Positions 7,946-14,457 of a stretch of DNA of 24,890 nucleotides are shown here, piece by piece. Under the pieces are notes generated by a model, which did not search any database, was not told the origin of the DNA, and was given only the letters and a program-made list of their open reading frames with translations. The translations under genes were made by a program, and so were the position numbers. The DNA lies in the NCBI GenBank assembly GCA_964568815.1, contig CAZMRY010000013.1:1-24890 (forward strand), given 5' to 3'. The number at the start of each line of letters is the position of its first letter. Position 1 is the stretch's first letter. The DNA comes from RGIG8700 sp964568815. GTDB taxonomy: Bacteria; Bacillota; Clostridia; RGIG6154.

Positions 7946-8484
7946 TGCACACACTTTTAGTTATGTTTCTCGAATTCTTTAAAACAGGACTTTTTGCTGT
8001 AGGCGGCGGTCTTGCAACAATTCCTTTTTTAATGGATATATCCGACAAATACGGTTGGTTTTCCCAAAGCGAGCTTGCAAATATGATTGCTGTTGCAGAA
8101 TCAACTCCGGGGCCTATCGGCGTTAACACTGCTACCTATGCAGGTGTTACAACCTACGGAGTTTTGGGCGGTCTTATTGCAACCTTTGGTCTTGTTCTTC
8201 CCTCTTATATTGTTATTGTTATAGTTTACAAGGTTCTTGAAAAGTTTAAGGAAAACAAGCTTACTAAGACTGTTTTCTATGGACTCAGACCTGCGGTTGC
8301 AGGACTTATAACTGTTGCGGCATACACACTTCTTGAGACAACAGTTTTCCCTGACCTTGTATTAAATATAAAGGCACTTGTTATGCTCCTTGTTTTCACA
8401 CTTCTTGTTCTTTCTTACAAAAAGCTTAATCCTATTCTTGTAATAGTTTTAGGAGCAGTAATTGGCATTATTTTCAAAATCTGA
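7945..8484 (+). CDS. chromate transporter family protein, half-size (second of pair)
   Basis: The partner half, 179 residues. It repeats the family motifs as GLFAVGGGLATIPF (about 15-28) and STPGPIGVNTATYAG (about 51-65), again with about five to six hydrophobic segments, and probably sits in the membrane in opposite topology to the first half. The ATG at 7945 is chosen because AAGGAGGG (7931-7938) is six bases upstream; a TTG at 7894 would give an upstream extension that only reads through the end of the preceding gene. The first gene's stop shares one base with this start, so equal production of the two halves is likely. Confidence 0.92.
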   Translation: MHTLLVMFLEFFKTGLFAVGGGLATIPFLMDISDKYGWFSQSELANMIAVAESTPGPIGVNTATYAGVTTYGVLGGLIATFGLVLPSYIVIVIVYKVLEKFKENKLTKTVFYGLRPAVAGLITVAAYTLLETTVFPDLVLNIKALVMLLVFTLLVLSYKKLNPILVIVLGAVIGIIFKI

Positions 8485-8517
8485 GGTGTAAGCAGCCTTG
8501 TTTTGTGAAAGGAATTG

Positions 8518-9414
8518 ATGGTTATAAATATGAGACACACATTCATAATCACGGTAGTTTCTCTGCTCCTTGTTGTAACAATGGCGACAGGAGGCTATTT
8601 CGCATATATTGAAGCCAGAAATAGAAATGAAAAAGTCATTGAAGAGGTAAAAACTCCTTCTCTTGTTTCAGGTAATGCATCAGAAATTGCAGAGGAGCTT
8701 TTTAGATATGTTCATATTTCTGCAGACGACAAAAATGCAATTGTATCACTTGTGAATTCAATAGATTATATTGGCTTTGAGATTGACAGCATAAACACAG
8801 ACGCAGGCTTTTTAACTGTTAACTATAAGGTAGACAGCAGAACAAAGTACAGATTTATGGATGACTACAGTAAAAATTTCAACCAGACCTGTGCAACCCT
8901 TTTTGTCCTTGCAGACGGTCTTAAAAACATCCGTCTTACGGTTTCTGACAATTACGGTGAGTTTTACTCTTTCTCAAGAGATTTAAATTCTTTTGTTTAC
9001 ACAAAAAGCATGCACGATTTTTCAGAGGACGACCTTGAAGATGCTGCAAAAAATTTTGATAATTTTGAAGCTTTTACAGAAAAACTCCTTGTCCTTAAAA
9101 GCGATACTCAAAACAATGTTTATTTAAAACAGATATATGAGGTGCTTGCACCAAGCCTGCAGGTTATAGAAAATTCAAAGGAGCAGTTTGTAATTGCTCT
9201 TGATGATAATAATCTTGCAATTCTCTCAGCCTTAGACCTTGACCTTACAAAGCACAGAAATACATCTGTTGAACTGTATTTCTGCAGTGTTGAGGACTAC
9301 ACCGTATCTGAACTTAAAAACTACATATTTGTTTTCAAAGAAAAACAACTCATTGCAAACGATGTTATATCCTCTCCAATGCTTTACGAGGATACCATAA
9401 ACCTACTAAAATAA
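8518..9414 (+). CDS. membrane-anchored protein of unknown function
   Basis: A 298-residue protein with one hydrophobic segment at about residues 8-28 (FIITVVSLLLVVTMATGGYF), so anchored or secreted, and an otherwise soluble acidic body. I do not recognise the family with confidence. The stretch around residues 60-120 (IDYIGFEIDSI, TVNYKV, NQTCATLFVLADGLKNIRLTV) has the feel of the small DUF4825 domain of clostridial envelope proteins, which is only an impression. The start is taken at ATG 8518, with AAAGG at 8508-8512; an ATG at 8530 has no ribosome binding site. It follows the transporter pair after 33 bases without an evident terminator and may be co-transcribed. It ends directly at the R3 hairpin. 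Confidence 0.75.
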   Translation: MVINMRHTFIITVVSLLLVVTMATGGYFAYIEARNRNEKVIEEVKTPSLVSGNASEIAEELFRYVHISADDKNAIVSLVNSIDYIGFEIDSINTDAGFLTVNYKVDSRTKYRFMDDYSKNFNQTCATLFVLADGLKNIRLTVSDNYGEFYSFSRDLNSFVYTKSMHDFSEDDLEDAAKNFDNFEAFTEKLLVLKSDTQNNVYLKQIYEVLAPSLQVIENSKEQFVIALDDNNLAILSALDLDLTKHRNTSVELYFCSVEDYTVSELKNYIFVFKEKQLIANDVISSPMLYEDTINLLK

Positions 9415-9470
9415 GGGTCTGTAGCAAAATTAATATTTATGCATATCTATACATTTTGCTACAGCCCTTA
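9412..9470. terminator. R3 inverted repeat acting as bidirectional terminator (intact copy)
   Basis: Between two convergent genes. Arms TAAGGG-t-CTGTAGCAAAAT (9412-9430) and ATTTTGCTACAGCCCTTA (9453-9470) pair over 21 of 22 positions around a 22-base loop holding ATGCAT. T-rich tracts follow on both strands. The same element, interrupted by an insertion, lies at 13568-13704; this copy shows the uninterrupted sequence. Confidence 0.7.
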
Positions 9471-9472
9471 TT

Positions 9473-10240
9473 TTATATATACTTCCTCATATGTTCTATT
9501 GCGTTTTTTTCAAGCCTTGATACCTGTGCCTGAGATATGCCGATTTCGTTGGCAACCTCCATTTGTGTTTTCTCGCTGAAAAAACGCATTGAAACAATTT
9601 TTCTTTCTTTTTCGTTAAGCCTTTTAAGTGCATCATAAAGAGCTATGCTGTCTATCAGTGTTTCGTCCAACACCTTCTCGTCGCTTATCTGGTCCATTAC
9701 AAAAAGTGTTTCTCCTCCGTCGTGAAACACAGGTTCATATAAAGAGAGAGGATCCTGAATTGCATCAAGTGCATAATTAACAGCTTTTTCTGTCGAGTCT
9801 ATTCTTTTTGCAATTTCTGCAATGGTTGGTTCTCTTCCTGTTTCCTTTATAAGCTCCTCTTTTGCAGAAAGAGCTTTATATGCAGTATCTTTAACAGACC
9901 TTGAAACCCTTATTGCATTATAATCCCTTAAATATCTTCTTATTTCTCCTATAATCATAGGCACAGCATAGGTTGAAAACTTAACACCAACCGACAAATC
10001 AAAATTGTCAATAGCTTTAATTAAACCTATGCACCCTACCTGAAACAAATCGTCTGCATTTTCTCCCCTTGATGAAAATTTCTGTATAACACTTAAAACA
10101 AGTCTTAAATTTCCCTGAATAAATCTCTCCCTTGCATCCTTGTCGCCCTCTTTGATTTTAAGTAAAAGCTCTTCCTTTTCCTTTGATGAAAGAAGAGGCA
10201 GCTTTGATGTATTAACTCCGCACAAATCAACCTTATTCAT
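9473..10240 (-). CDS. sigG: sporulation sigma factor SigG (late forespore)
   Basis: RNA polymerase sigma factor of the sigma-70 family, 255 residues, controlling late forespore genes during endospore formation. The N terminus NKVDLCGVNTSKLPLL is the hallmark of SigG as opposed to SigF or SigB. Region 2 is seen in DDLFQVGCIGLIKAIDNFD and VKFSTYAVPMIIGEIRRYLRD, and the region 4 helix-turn-helix in KTQMEVANEIGISQAQVSRLE near the C terminus. AAGGAGG lies at 10257-10251; ATG at 10240 (ten bases away) is preferred, but GTG at 10246 (four bases away) is possible and would add two residues. In many clostridia sigG follows spoIIGA-sigE; here it stands alone. A sigma-F/sigma-G-type promoter precedes it. 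Confidence 0.93.
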   Translation of the reverse strand: MNKVDLCGVNTSKLPLLSSKEKEELLLKIKEGDKDARERFIQGNLRLVLSVIQKFSSRGENADDLFQVGCIGLIKAIDNFDLSVGVKFSTYAVPMIIGEIRRYLRDYNAIRVSRSVKDTAYKALSAKEELIKETGREPTIAEIAKRIDSTEKAVNYALDAIQDPLSLYEPVFHDGGETLFVMDQISDEKVLDETLIDSIALYDALKRLNEKERKIVSMRFFSEKTQMEVANEIGISQAQVSRLEKNAIEHMRKYI

Positions 10241-10265
10241 TGGCACTAATCCTCCTTGATAATAA

Positions 10266-10295
10266 AATTATTGCCAATATTTTGATAATTTATAC
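10266..10295 (-). promoter_or_regulatory. sigma-F/sigma-G-type promoter of sigG
   Basis: On the minus strand GTATA (10295-10291), 15 bases, then GGCAATAATT (10275-10266). These match the forespore consensus as described for Bacillus (-35 GywTA, about 15-16 bases, -10 GGnrAnAnTw) at every defined position. Transcription would begin near 10260, just before the ribosome binding site. In Bacillus sigG is switched on by SigF and then by itself, so the site makes sense here. Confidence 0.55.
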
Positions 10296-10340
10296 TTACA
10301 AGCAGACTAAAAGTATAGTATAATTGCTCTTGCCAAGCAA

Positions 10341-10365
10341 AACACACCCAAACCTTGGGTGTGTT
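10341..10365. repeat. perfect 11-bp hairpin at the first assembly gap
   Basis: AACACACCCAA (10341-10351) and TTGGGTGTGTT (10355-10365) pair perfectly around ACC. It is followed by a smaller GGCAGG/CCTGCC hairpin (10369-10388) ending in CCCTAC, which resembles the end of repeat R2. Together these form the repeat-rich sequence at which the assembly broke. Confidence 0.55.
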
Positions 10366-10563
10366 AACGGCAGGAGCAAGCCCCTGCCCTACTTTAAGAC
10401 CTCAAAAANNNNNNNNNNNNNNNNNNNNNNNNNNNNNNNNNNNNNNNNNNNNNNNNNNNNNNNNNNNNNNNNNNNNNNNNNNNNNNNNNNNNNNNNNNNN
10501 NNNNNNNNCTTGGGTGTGTTAACGGCAGGAGCAAGCCCCTGCCCTACTTTAAGACCTCAAAAA
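10354..10563. other. assembly gap: 100 N flanked by the same 55 bp on both sides
   Basis: The N run is 10409-10508. The 55 bases before it (10354-10408) are identical to the 55 bases after it (10509-10563). This is what results when two de Bruijn graph contigs that overlap by their k-mer length are joined with a default gap. The real genome may hold a single copy of the 55 bp or a longer repeat array; no gene should be called across it. Confidence 0.85.
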
Positions 10564-10574
10564 TCATAGGCAGA

Positions 10575-10633
10575 TTTTAACAAAGGCAACCCGTAGTGTA
10601 TTGTTAATACACGAGTGGTTGCCTTTGTTAAAA
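10575..10633. repeat. long nested palindrome between sigG and the SLH gene
   Basis: TTTTAACAAAGGCAACC (10575-10591) pairs perfectly over 17 bp with GGTTGCCTTTGTTAAAA (10617-10633); its 25-base loop contains a second perfect hairpin, GTGTATT/AATACAC (10596-10612). It lies downstream of the SLH gene terminator. Not seen elsewhere in the window. Confidence 0.65.
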
Positions 10634-10675
10634 AACAAGCAATCCCCGAATGTTTATCGAAAACATTCGGGGATT
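10625..10675 (-). terminator. intrinsic terminator of the first SLH gene
   Basis: A perfect 15-bp stem (AATCCCCGAATGTTT 10641-10655; AAACATTCGGGGATT 10661-10675) with a 5-base loop begins five bases after the stop codon on the minus strand and is followed there by GCTTG and a run of six T. This is a textbook strong terminator. Confidence 0.85.
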
Positions 10676-10679
10676 AATA

Positions 10680-13463
10680 TTAGTCTGTAATGATAAATAC
10701 AAATTTTGGAACGCCGTCAACTGATGATACATAAACCTGTGATGCACCTGCTTTTGCATCTTCAAAGCTTATGATTGCAGCAGCTTTAGCGCTGTCGTCA
10801 ACCTTTTCTACTTCGCACTTTTCTTTTGAGTATGTATAGAAAACAGTTGAAGAAGAGAATGTTACAGGATATAAGTTAGTGTCATCAAGAGTTGCTGTTG
10901 AGCCTGTGCCAACAACATCTTCAAGTGAAACAAACATTCTTTCGTCATACTTCTGATGAACTGTACCATACATAATGCAGAAGTCGCCGTCAAGCGGGCC
11001 ATCAGCCTTAGCTGTTCTGACATCGATGCTGTTTGTAGCAGCAAGTCTCTGTGCACCGCTTGCATAAGTATAGAGGAAGTTGTCAGCAGGTGAGTAAAGC
11101 TTCATAACTTCTGTAACAGTTCCGTCTGTTTTACGCTTAAGCTTAATAACATCGCCAACTTTAACACCGCTTAAAACAGAAATGTTTTCTGTCTGATATG
11201 GGTTTGAAGTGCTTCCGTTAACATAGAACTTGTGAGCGGCACCGTCTTCGCCATTTACTTCCTGAATCTTTGATACAATTACGATTGGTGTTGAAACATC
11301 GTATGCAGGGAGGCTTGTATCGCCGAATACAACTGCAACCTTTGCAATACCATTGTCAACATCGTATGTTTCAAATGTATATTCTCTGTAGTTAGCAAGT
11401 GCTGAGTTTTTACCAACAGCATAATCGTCTGTCTTTGTTCTGTCTGTAGGAACAAAGAAGATTTTTGTTGATGAGTTGAGAGCACTTGTTCCGAGCATCT
11501 GTGTTCCTGATTTGTATGTTTCAGTCTTTGTACCAACACCTAAGATAAGGTTGTTTGTAATTGTAAGACCTGAAGAATTTGGAACAGATGTGAAGATAGC
11601 ATTGATTTCACTCTTTGCGTTAAGTGAATATTTAACAAGCTGTGAAGCTGTATTTTTAACTACACCTTCATCCTTGTTAATGTCTGTTCTTGCAGATGAA
11701 TCAAGGAGAGCTTCTGCTTCAAGAGCTGTTTTTTGTTCACCATTAACTTTAACTTTTTCAGCTAAAGGATATGTGTATAATATTCCTGCCTGAGAGAATA
11801 CAACAGCCTTAACAGTATCGGCAGAAAGACCTTGTCCTTCTCTGCCTACGCTGATAAGATAACCATATGTATAATTAGATGCAGCTGCTGTGTTTTCAAC
11901 AATGTAAACAATTCTGTTCTGGTTGTCAAGATAAACTGTAACAGAGCTGTCCATCTGGAATTTGCTTTCATATTTGTCCCAGCATATATCAGCAATTTCG
12001 TATTCGTTAGAAGAAATTGTGATTGTTCTGTCTTCGGTGTTCATACTGCTGATAACACCTGTTTTTGTGTTAGATACGATTTCAATATTAATGTATTTTG
12101 TGCCAACAGTGTTAAGGCTCTTTGAAACAAGAAGAACATTGTTTTTAGCAATAGATGAGAAAGAAACTGTTGAAGTACCTTTCTTGATTGAAATCTTTTT
12201 GCTTGAGCTTTCTGTAAGGTCTAAAACATCAGATGAATCATATACATTGTAGAGAAGATACTTTGAAGTGTCGATTGCGCTTACAACGAAAGGCTTTGCA
12301 TCTGTAATAATGATAACATCAATAGCATTGTTTGAATCGTTATCAATAAGAGTTAAGTTTCCGCTGTATGGTTTGTATGTTGCATCAAGGTATCCTGCTG
12401 ATGATTCAACATATGGTGCAGGATAGTTGTTATATACAAGCTTAACACCTGATTCAATGCTGTATATATCATAATCATCCTGGTCTTCGTCTGTATAAAT
12501 CTGAATTTCGCTCTGACCTAAATGCTTGATTTCGTCAGGATTAAAAACAGACTCGCTGTTTGATTTTGTGAGCTTACAGCTTTGGATTGTGTATTCGTCA
12601 TCATCTTCTGAATAATAGAAGTTGATTTCTTTGCCAAAGTATTTGTCCGCACCTGAAGAGCCAACATTGTAGATTTTGTCGTAGTCAATCTGAATCTGAC
12701 CTTCTTTAACAGCAGTATTGTCTTCAGTTAAAGAAATATCGCTTGTAGCGGTAACAATACCTGTTTTTTCTGTATATTTAAGAGATGAGTCCATAATTGT
12801 TGATCCGCCGGTTGTAACACCGCCAGAGGTATTGCCCATTTCAGGAATGTCAAGAGCGTTAAATACAAGCTGAGCTATAATCTGTCTTGGTGCAGGCTCT
12901 GTTGAAGCAGAGACAGCTTTCTTTGTAAGACCGATCTGAGCACCTGCTGCAATGTAGCCAGCAGGCCATCCGCCTGATTGTTTAGCTAAAGGCTCATATT
13001 TAAGCAAGCAAACAAGCATTTTAACAGCCTGTTCATATGTAACAGGAGCGTCCGGCTGGAAAGTACCGTCACCCATACCTGAAACTATTCCAAGGTCAGA
13101 TGCGATTCTTACCGCTTTAACCTTCCATTCATCGCAGAGAGCAGTTGTAACATCTGTGAAAACAGTTTCTGCAGGTACATTTAATGCACCCATATTTTTA
13201 AGTCTTGCAACTATAACACAGAACTCTGCTCTTGTGATACCTGCCTCAGGTCTGAATGTATTTGCACCTGCATCACCTAAAATAATGCCAAGACCTGTAA
13301 GAGTTGAGATTGCCTCTTTATAAGGGCTTGTTGCAGGTACATCTGAAAATTCTGTTGTAGTTGTGGTAGTCGTTGTGGCAGTAGTTGTGTCAGTATCTTC
13401 AGCAACAGCAACTAATGAAAATACCATAACAAAACAGAGAATTAATGCTAATATTCTTCTCAT
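10680..13463 (-). CDS. secreted S-layer homology (SLH) domain protein, 927 aa
   Basis: A large exported envelope protein. A signal peptide (about 1-21, ending AVA before ED) is followed by a Thr-rich stretch including eight Thr in a row (30-37), then SLH repeats: the first at about 39-95 with the TRAE motif (78-81), the second at about 101-160 with TYEQA, and a degenerate third at about 164-205. SLH domains bind secondary cell-wall polysaccharide. The remaining ~700 residues are beta-rich-looking, Ser/Thr/Asp-rich and unassigned, but align in plan with the SLH protein at 22170-24791 (both have KTG-V-TAT just after the SLH region, for instance). GGAGG upstream of ATG 13463, a TTGACA/TAGAAT promoter and a strong terminator mark it as a separate, probably well expressed gene. 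Confidence 0.88.
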   Translation of the reverse strand: MRRILALILCFVMVFSLVAVAEDTDTTTATTTTTTTTEFSDVPATSPYKEAISTLTGLGIILGDAGANTFRPEAGITRAEFCVIVARLKNMGALNVPAETVFTDVTTALCDEWKVKAVRIASDLGIVSGMGDGTFQPDAPVTYEQAVKMLVCLLKYEPLAKQSGGWPAGYIAAGAQIGLTKKAVSASTEPAPRQIIAQLVFNALDIPEMGNTSGGVTTGGSTIMDSSLKYTEKTGIVTATSDISLTEDNTAVKEGQIQIDYDKIYNVGSSGADKYFGKEINFYYSEDDDEYTIQSCKLTKSNSESVFNPDEIKHLGQSEIQIYTDEDQDDYDIYSIESGVKLVYNNYPAPYVESSAGYLDATYKPYSGNLTLIDNDSNNAIDVIIITDAKPFVVSAIDTSKYLLYNVYDSSDVLDLTESSSKKISIKKGTSTVSFSSIAKNNVLLVSKSLNTVGTKYINIEIVSNTKTGVISSMNTEDRTITISSNEYEIADICWDKYESKFQMDSSVTVYLDNQNRIVYIVENTAAASNYTYGYLISVGREGQGLSADTVKAVVFSQAGILYTYPLAEKVKVNGEQKTALEAEALLDSSARTDINKDEGVVKNTASQLVKYSLNAKSEINAIFTSVPNSSGLTITNNLILGVGTKTETYKSGTQMLGTSALNSSTKIFFVPTDRTKTDDYAVGKNSALANYREYTFETYDVDNGIAKVAVVFGDTSLPAYDVSTPIVIVSKIQEVNGEDGAAHKFYVNGSTSNPYQTENISVLSGVKVGDVIKLKRKTDGTVTEVMKLYSPADNFLYTYASGAQRLAATNSIDVRTAKADGPLDGDFCIMYGTVHQKYDERMFVSLEDVVGTGSTATLDDTNLYPVTFSSSTVFYTYSKEKCEVEKVDDSAKAAAIISFEDAKAGASQVYVSSVDGVPKFVFIITD

Positions 13464-13506
13464 AATATTGTCCTCCTTTTATATGATTAGACTTTAACAC
13501 AATGAT

Positions 13507-13535
13507 ATTCTAACAAAAAATACAGGAACTGTCAA
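13507..13535 (-). promoter_or_regulatory. strong sigma-A-like promoter of the first SLH gene
   Basis: On the minus strand TTGACA (13535-13530), a 17-base spacer and TAGAAT (13512-13507), preceded by TG one base upstream (extended -10). It is among the closest matches to consensus in the window and gives a leader of about 35 bases with a GGAGG site. Confidence 0.7.
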
Positions 13536-13567
13536 TAACAATATATTTACATTTATGTAACAAAAAA

Positions 13568-13704
13568 GGGTCTGTAGCAAAATGTATAGATATGCATAAA
13601 TAATGACCGTAGGGGCGACTATCAGTCGCCCGCGGGCGGATAATATCCGCCCCTGCAACGGAAAAATTTATTTTGATGCATAAATATTAATTTTGCTACA
13701 GACC
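13568..13704. repeat. R3 inverted repeat, interrupted copy; also a terminator
   Basis: Arms GGTCTGTAGCAAAAT (13569-13583) and ATTTTGCTACAGACC (13690-13704) pair over 15 bp. A run of six T follows on the minus strand (13567-13562) and five T on the plus strand (13705-13709), so it can end transcription of the yqeY-like gene. Apart from an inserted segment, it equals the reverse complement of the intact element at 9415-9467, with a few differences near the tips. Confidence 0.75.
13603..13675. mobile_element. R2 element inserted in R3 with 11-bp target duplication
   Basis: ATGCATAAATA occurs on both sides (13592-13602 and 13676-13686) but once in the empty site at 9415-9467. The 73 bases between carry the R2 plan: hairpin GGGCGACT/AGTCGCCC (13613-13631) and hairpin GGGCGGA/TCCGCCC (13634-13652), as at 4641-4722. 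It has no coding capacity, so if mobile it must be moved by a protein encoded elsewhere. Confidence 0.7.
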
Positions 13705-13712
13705 TTTTTCAT

Positions 13713-14156
13713 TTATTTAAGATATTGTCCTAAAAGCTGATTTACAAGTCCGCCGTCTGCTTTGCCTGAAACAAGAGGCATAAGATTTTTCATAATAATG
13801 CCTTTTTCCTTTGCGGTAGGGCTTTCAAGACCAAGGTCAGATAAAACCTTTTCAATTGTAGCCTTGATTTCATTTTCGTCCATTCTTTTCGGAGCAAATT
13901 CGTTGTAAACTGCAATTTTGAATTCACAGTCTGCAATAATGTTTTCTCTGCCTGCGGCAGACTCCAGAGTTTCTTTTGTCTGTTTGATTTCTTTTAATAT
14001 GATGCTGTTTTCTTCGTCTTCTGTTAAAGGAGCCAATTTGTCCTTTTCCTTAGCCTTTAAAGCTGAAAGAAGAAGTGAAAGTGCATTTTTTCTTTCTGCC
14101 TCTTTATTTTTCATTGCGGCAAACATTTCCTGTCTTACAAGCTCAATTTTTGACAT
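13713..14156 (-). CDS. yqeY: GatB/YqeY-domain protein
   Basis: A 147-residue cytoplasmic protein of the YqeY family, an all-helical domain homologous to the C-terminal tail of GatB, the tRNA-dependent amidotransferase subunit. Family features are the helical N terminus (ALSLLLSALKAKEKDK, about 25-40) and the C-terminal segment ending in KADGGLVNQLLGQYL. The length is normal. Standalone YqeY is widespread but its role is unsettled; in Deinococcus the same domain is fused to GlnRS and aids tRNA binding. AAAGGA at 14171-14166 sets the start. It has its own promoter and ends at the interrupted R3 terminator. Confidence 0.92.
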   Translation of the reverse strand: MSKIELVRQEMFAAMKNKEAERKNALSLLLSALKAKEKDKLAPLTEDEENSIILKEIKQTKETLESAAGRENIIADCEFKIAVYNEFAPKRMDENEIKATIEKVLSDLGLESPTAKEKGIIMKNLMPLVSGKADGGLVNQLLGQYLK

Positions 14157-14179
14157 ATTTATCAGTCCTTTCTGTTGAT

Positions 14180-14208
14180 ATTTTATTATAAAACAATCGG
14201 TTTGTCAA
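14180..14208 (-). promoter_or_regulatory. sigma-A-like promoter of the yqeY-like gene
   Basis: On the minus strand TTGACA (14208-14203), a 17-base spacer and TAAAAT (14185-14180). Transcription would begin near 14173, giving a very short leader with the AAAGGA site. Confidence 0.65.
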
Positions 14209-14216
14209 TATTGGCA

Positions 14217-14263
14217 TTTAAGGGGATAAAATTTGTGATTTTTGCAAATTTTATCCCCTTAAA
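14217..14263. repeat. perfect 19-bp palindrome in a divergent intergenic region
   Basis: TTTAAGGGGATAAAATTTG (14217-14235) and its exact reverse complement (14245-14263) surround a 9-base loop. There is no T-tract on either side and it lies between divergent genes, so it is not a normal terminator. The rest of the intergenic stretch up to the murD promoter shows only a 29-codon open stretch with no start. Confidence 0.75.
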
Positions 14264-14388
14264 CGGCAAATAACGAGAAACTTAGTTACACAAATTAAGA
14301 TTGAAAATGCCTGCAAGTGCTTCTTTAATTACCACCGGTTTACCTATGTGCTGATTTAACACTTCTAAATCCTAACTCATCTTTGTGG

Positions 14389-14417
14389 TTGCTTTAATGA
14401 ACAAAATATGATATAAT
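14389..14417 (+). promoter_or_regulatory. promoter of the murD-recR operon
   Basis: A consensus TATAAT (14412-14417) with TG one base upstream (14409-14410, extended -10) and a weak TTGCTT (14389-14394) at 17 bases. It lies about 40 bases before the murD start and is the only clear promoter for the six-gene run. Confidence 0.6.
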
Positions 14418-14457
14418 TCATAAAATGTAGGAAAACTATGAAAGGCAAGTGTGAAAA

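Noticed and set aside
10324..10569. Open frame across the first N run
   Set aside because: It consists of unknown bases flanked by the same duplicated 55-mer, so it is an assembly artefact.
14282..14371. 29-codon open stretch on the minus strand between murD and the yqeY-like gene
   Set aside because: The translation looks protein-like in part, but there is no start codon with a ribosome binding site, a stop lies immediately upstream and no family is recognisable; at best a gene remnant.
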